DNA of 64,000 nt from Blastomyces gilchristii SLH14081. Taxonomy: Eukaryota > Ascomycota > Eurotiomycetes > Onygenales > Ajellomycetaceae. Each line of letters begins with the position of its first letter. The first letter of the stretch is position 1. A model generated the notes under the pieces. It ran no database searches and was not told where the DNA came from. It saw only the letters and a program-made list of their open reading frames with translations. The stretch lies in contig NW_003101682.1 in the NCBI RefSeq assembly GCF_000003855.2, forward strand, positions 7,202,294-7,266,293, written 5' to 3'. Shown here piece after piece: positions 61,107-64,000 of the stretch. The translations under genes were made by a program, and so were the position numbers.

Positions 61107-62660
61107 ACTGACACTGATACTGATACTGATACTGATATCTCAACTTCTTCTGAATCTACACTAGATGAATTGTAGTATATAATAGCTTAAACTAATGAAC
61201 TTCTTCAAGTGCTCACTGAAGCAGTATATTAAGAAGCATCTCAATTCTCATCAGAACTATGTATAAGAATTAACATCTCAGAATACTTAATTGATAATAA
61301 TAATACTCTGTAATTCTGTGAATAATACTGAGTTTCTTATTCTGAATCTCTATACACTCAAATAATACAAGAGATGCATGATTCATGTATAACTGATCAT
61401 TCAGATTATGAATAATTATATTAAATATTCTCTCAAGAATTCTACTGATCTGAGATATTAAACAGTATTAGATACTTTGTCTGAAATTATAACTGTTATT
61501 CTTCTATCATTCTATGAAAGAACTGTAGAAAAGACCTGCTGAAATCACTTAATATCTCTGATAGAATCTGATAAGATGTAGTAATTAATTTTACTGTTAA
61601 TCTCTCTGAGAGTAAGAGTTGCAAGAATATTCTAATTATTGTTAACTAATTAAGTAAAGATATTATATTAGAATCTTGTAATAAGATTGATACTGAATAA
61701 GTCACTGAAGTCTTTCTATAAAGTCTGTTCTATTAAATACATGAATTACTGAGATCTATAGTATTAGATTAAGACTGTTAATTCATGAGCACTCTCTGAA
61801 TAAGAATCTGTCAAGTTCTCAGAATTATATATTATTTGTCAACTGCTTATCACTCTGAGACTGATAATACATCAGAATGAATAATTCAGACAGTGAAGAA
61901 TTATCTTTATAAGTTCTATAACTATTTATAAGATGACTGATATAATCTTCTTCTACATACTAAAGTTACTATCAATGGCTGAGATACTATTTTAACAGAT
62001 ATAAGTCTGTTCTTTCTTATACATGATTATCACATAAAAGTGTTAGATCTTCTAGAAATTACACAGTTTACACTGAATCTCTATAGTTTAATTCAGATTG
62101 CTGATAATATAGTAATAAAGCTCTGAAATATCTGTGACTAAGCAGAGATCTTCATGACAAGTACTAAACAAGATTAAGAGAACTGAATCAATGTTTATCA
62201 AGACTTCACTGAGCAATATAAGATAGAAGACCTGACATGATTGAATCTTAAGAATATACAGACTACATGCTCATTTTATACACTGAATTATCATTATAAT
62301 AAGTATAAAGTAATAGAAGTTCTAGACAGTTATAACTACTTTCTTAACATATTATCAGAAATTCATAATATCTTTTATACAAGCTTAATCTGTCATATCA
62401 TCACTGATTCATTCTCATCTCAACTGACTTCTAACTAACAGTTATCAGAGATCATAGAAGAAGATAATGAACTTGAATAAGAGATTGAAGATATTCTTGA
62501 TAAGAGACTTCACAGCTATGACTGATAATATCTTGTGAAATAAGTCAGCTATAATTATCTGATCTGAACTCTGAGCTCTGTGTTATCTGAGACAGCAGCT
62601 CTTGACTAATGAGAACTACATATCTGCAGCTGTATATCACTTCTGAAAAGAGAGAGCTAA

Positions 62661-62752
62661 TGTGACAGGCTGCGTCTGATCAATCATATAGACTATTTCA
62701 TTACACTTCACAGATTCTGCTGAAAGCTCTGATTCTCAGTCACTGATTCTCA
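62661..62752 (+). repeat. Truncated 3' LTR of GYP-5
   Basis: The first 92 bp of the LTR (TGTGACAGGCTGCGTC start) are present; the match ends at GATTCTCA, where LINE-like sequence takes over. Confidence 0.82.
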
Positions 62753-63660
62753 TGAGAATTTGAATAGATTAAACGCAGGCATTGCTTATACTGAAGATAA
62801 TATTAATTTTATCTCAGATTTCTGAAATTTAGACTGTGAATCTGAAGTCTTTGATGCTGAACTATTTGTAATAGTGAAAGCTTTCAAACTCATTGAAATA
62901 AAATCTCATAAAAGAGGAAATAGTTTGAAAGAGACATGAATATTCTCTGATAGTCAATCTGCTTTAAAAAGACTTAGAAATAGTTAGATTTATAATGATT
63001 AAATGAATCTTGAACTGATCTTAAACTCTGTTTTGAAAATTCAAAAGAGAAGAATATTAAAGCTGATAATTCATCTGCACTGAGTTTCTACTCATATGAA
63101 TATTTATAGCAATGAATTGACTGATTCAGCTGTAAAAAAGAGTTCAGAATTAAGCAGATCTATTCAAAAAATAGTGTTCTGATCTTTTATAAAGAGAAAG
63201 ATAAAAGAATCTTGTTTAGATAAGTAAAATGAAAGCTGACAGAAATAAAAGAAGAGTATACATTATTCAAGATTTGAAACAAAACTCAAGTGAAAATCTT
63301 GTTCAATTAAATGTAAAAAGAAAATATTCTCATCTATAATTCAGCTGAAACTAGAATATGACTATTTCAAATCTTATAAACAAAGATTTAATAATAGGTT
63401 TGATTCAATAGAATGCTCATTCTGCAATACAAATGAAAATTCTGAGTATATTGTAATGTACTGTGTATTATACAATAGTCTCAGAGTCAGATTGAAAGAG
63501 AAGTATAATTTAAATCAATTAAATATGAGATTCTTATTCTCAACTGAGACAGAAATTAAATACTTAAAAGACTTTCTATCAGAAACTCAAGCAGCTATAA
63601 GAAAATGACTAAATTCAGAAATATCTGAATATGAAGAGAAGAAAATTAATCAGATATAGT
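62753..63660 (+). mobile_element. LINE (non-LTR retrotransposon) 3' fragment, decayed
   Basis: Read through stops, the plus strand gives an RNase H domain: AELFVIVKAFKLI with the catalytic Glu, FSDSQSALKRL with the catalytic Asp, and a following NELTDSAVKK. It is followed by a zinc-knuckle-like CSFCNTNENSEYIVMYC, in which Tyr stands where His is usual. This order, with a C-terminal RNase H and a final C-x2-C knuckle, is typical of fungal Tad1/I-like LINEs. It is only the 3' end and joins directly to the broken LTR of GYP-5. No 5' part or target duplication is visible. Confidence 0.75.
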
Positions 63661-64000
63661 CTGTTAAAACAGCTATATACTATCTTTTAATAATTTATTT
63701 TATTATAGTCTCTCTTTACTTTACTTTTTCTTTTCTATTCTTTTCTATCTATCTATTTAATATGTCTATCTTTAAGACTATGTTCTCTTTTCTTTTATTA
63801 TGATATTATCAAATAATTTCAAAGTATCAGAAGATGTTAAAATACTGCAATTTATAAACAGTTTTTGTATTCTAAGCTGAAATTTTCTGATTTTATATAT
63901 CTGAAATTGATAAATGTATAATAGTTAACTTTATAGATATAGAAAAAAACCTGAGAACTAAAAGTTCTCAGATAGATGTCATAGACTCTGACTGCATACA
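63661..64000. other. AT-rich tail, nothing recognised
   Basis: AT-rich sequence after the LINE reading frame, possibly its 3' untranslated region. No LTR, SINE or MITE end is visible before the window stops. Confidence 0.4.

Larger units (their letters stand above)
56309..62752 (+). mobile_element. GYP-5: gypsy copy with truncated 3' LTR, carrying a MITE and a SINE
   Basis: A 271-bp 5' LTR (56309-56579) is followed by the complete internal region, then by only the first 92 bp of the 3' LTR (62661-62752), where a LINE fragment begins. The RT motif reads YLNNILIV near 59757-59785; the chromodomain remnant is at about 62480-62605. A MITE (58120-58625) and a reversed SINE (60726-61106) lie inside. 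PBS TGAAAAATGTT at 56582-56592 pairs with AATGTTTTTCA at 56512-56522 if the ancestral CpG is restored. Confidence 0.88.

Noticed and set aside
29472..62752. Short minus-strand ORFs of 60-91 codons within the gypsy copies (for example 47203-47478, 54368-54604)
   Set aside because: They are reverse-strand frames opened by AT bias; the true coding strand of these copies is plus and is broken by stops.
29472..62752. LTR array as a CRISPR-like or satellite array
   Set aside because: The repeats are 270-340 bp, unevenly spaced and bounded by 5-bp target duplications with gag-pol remnants between them, so they are retrotransposon LTRs.

Overview
The window comes from a filamentous ascomycete nuclear genome. 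Spliced genes carry short introns of roughly 54-107 nt (one of 195 nt) with GT..AG ends and CTAAC-like branch sites, and the protein set is typical of Eurotiomycetes. The sharp split between a normal-GC gene block (about 1-29,000) and a very AT-rich block of degraded transposons (about 29,100-64,000) resembles the isochores of Onygenales such as Blastomyces or Emmonsia; that placement is an inference.

Gene block. Seven genes can be modelled from the sequence: a DUF7704 membrane protein (-, 5407-5944); a two-Myb telobox protein (+, 6305-8266); SNX3/Grd19 sorting nexin (-, 9544-10250); a DCAF11/LEC14B-type WD40 protein (+, 10932-13330); Sec61 gamma/SSS1 (-, 14411-14792); a CPSF6/CFIm68-like RRM protein (+, 15981-17393); and a flavin-containing monooxygenase with 11 exons (+, 20837-23402). 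A C2H2 zinc-finger gene (-, 18741 to about 19848) has clear 3' exons but an uncertain start. Three divergent pairs (DUF7704/telobox, SNX3/WD40, SSS1/RRM) probably share promoter regions. The genes are housekeeping or regulatory and do not form one pathway; there is no biosynthetic cluster. Positions 1-5400 and 23,403-29,100 hold no gene I can support.

Transposon block. From 29,472 to the end the window is a nested stack of one chromodomain-bearing Ty3/gypsy family, decayed by C-to-T and G-to-A changes, many of them at former CpG sites. Three complete copies have perfect 5-bp target duplications: GYP-1 (29472-35111, ATAAA), GYP-2 (38307-50609, ATATA) and GYP-3 (40325-46507, AAGAT, inside GYP-2). 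GYP-2 itself sits inside an older minus-strand copy (GYP-R). GYP-4 (from 53697) is interrupted by GYP-5 (56309-62752). Just after each 5' LTR lies an 11-nt segment complementary to a site inside the LTR, and the pairing covaries between copies, which suggests Tf1-like self-primed reverse transcription.

Two small non-autonomous families ride on these gypsy copies. One is a tRNA-derived SINE of about 371-381 bp with A/B-box-like head, an (AAT)n tail and 9-16 bp target duplications (three copies). The other is a 506-bp hAT-like MITE with TAGACTG-type terminal inverted repeats and 8-bp target duplications (three copies of identical length). A decayed LINE 3' end (RNase H and zinc knuckle) follows at 62753-63660. 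The SINE, the MITE and the self-priming signature are the most novel-looking parts of the window.
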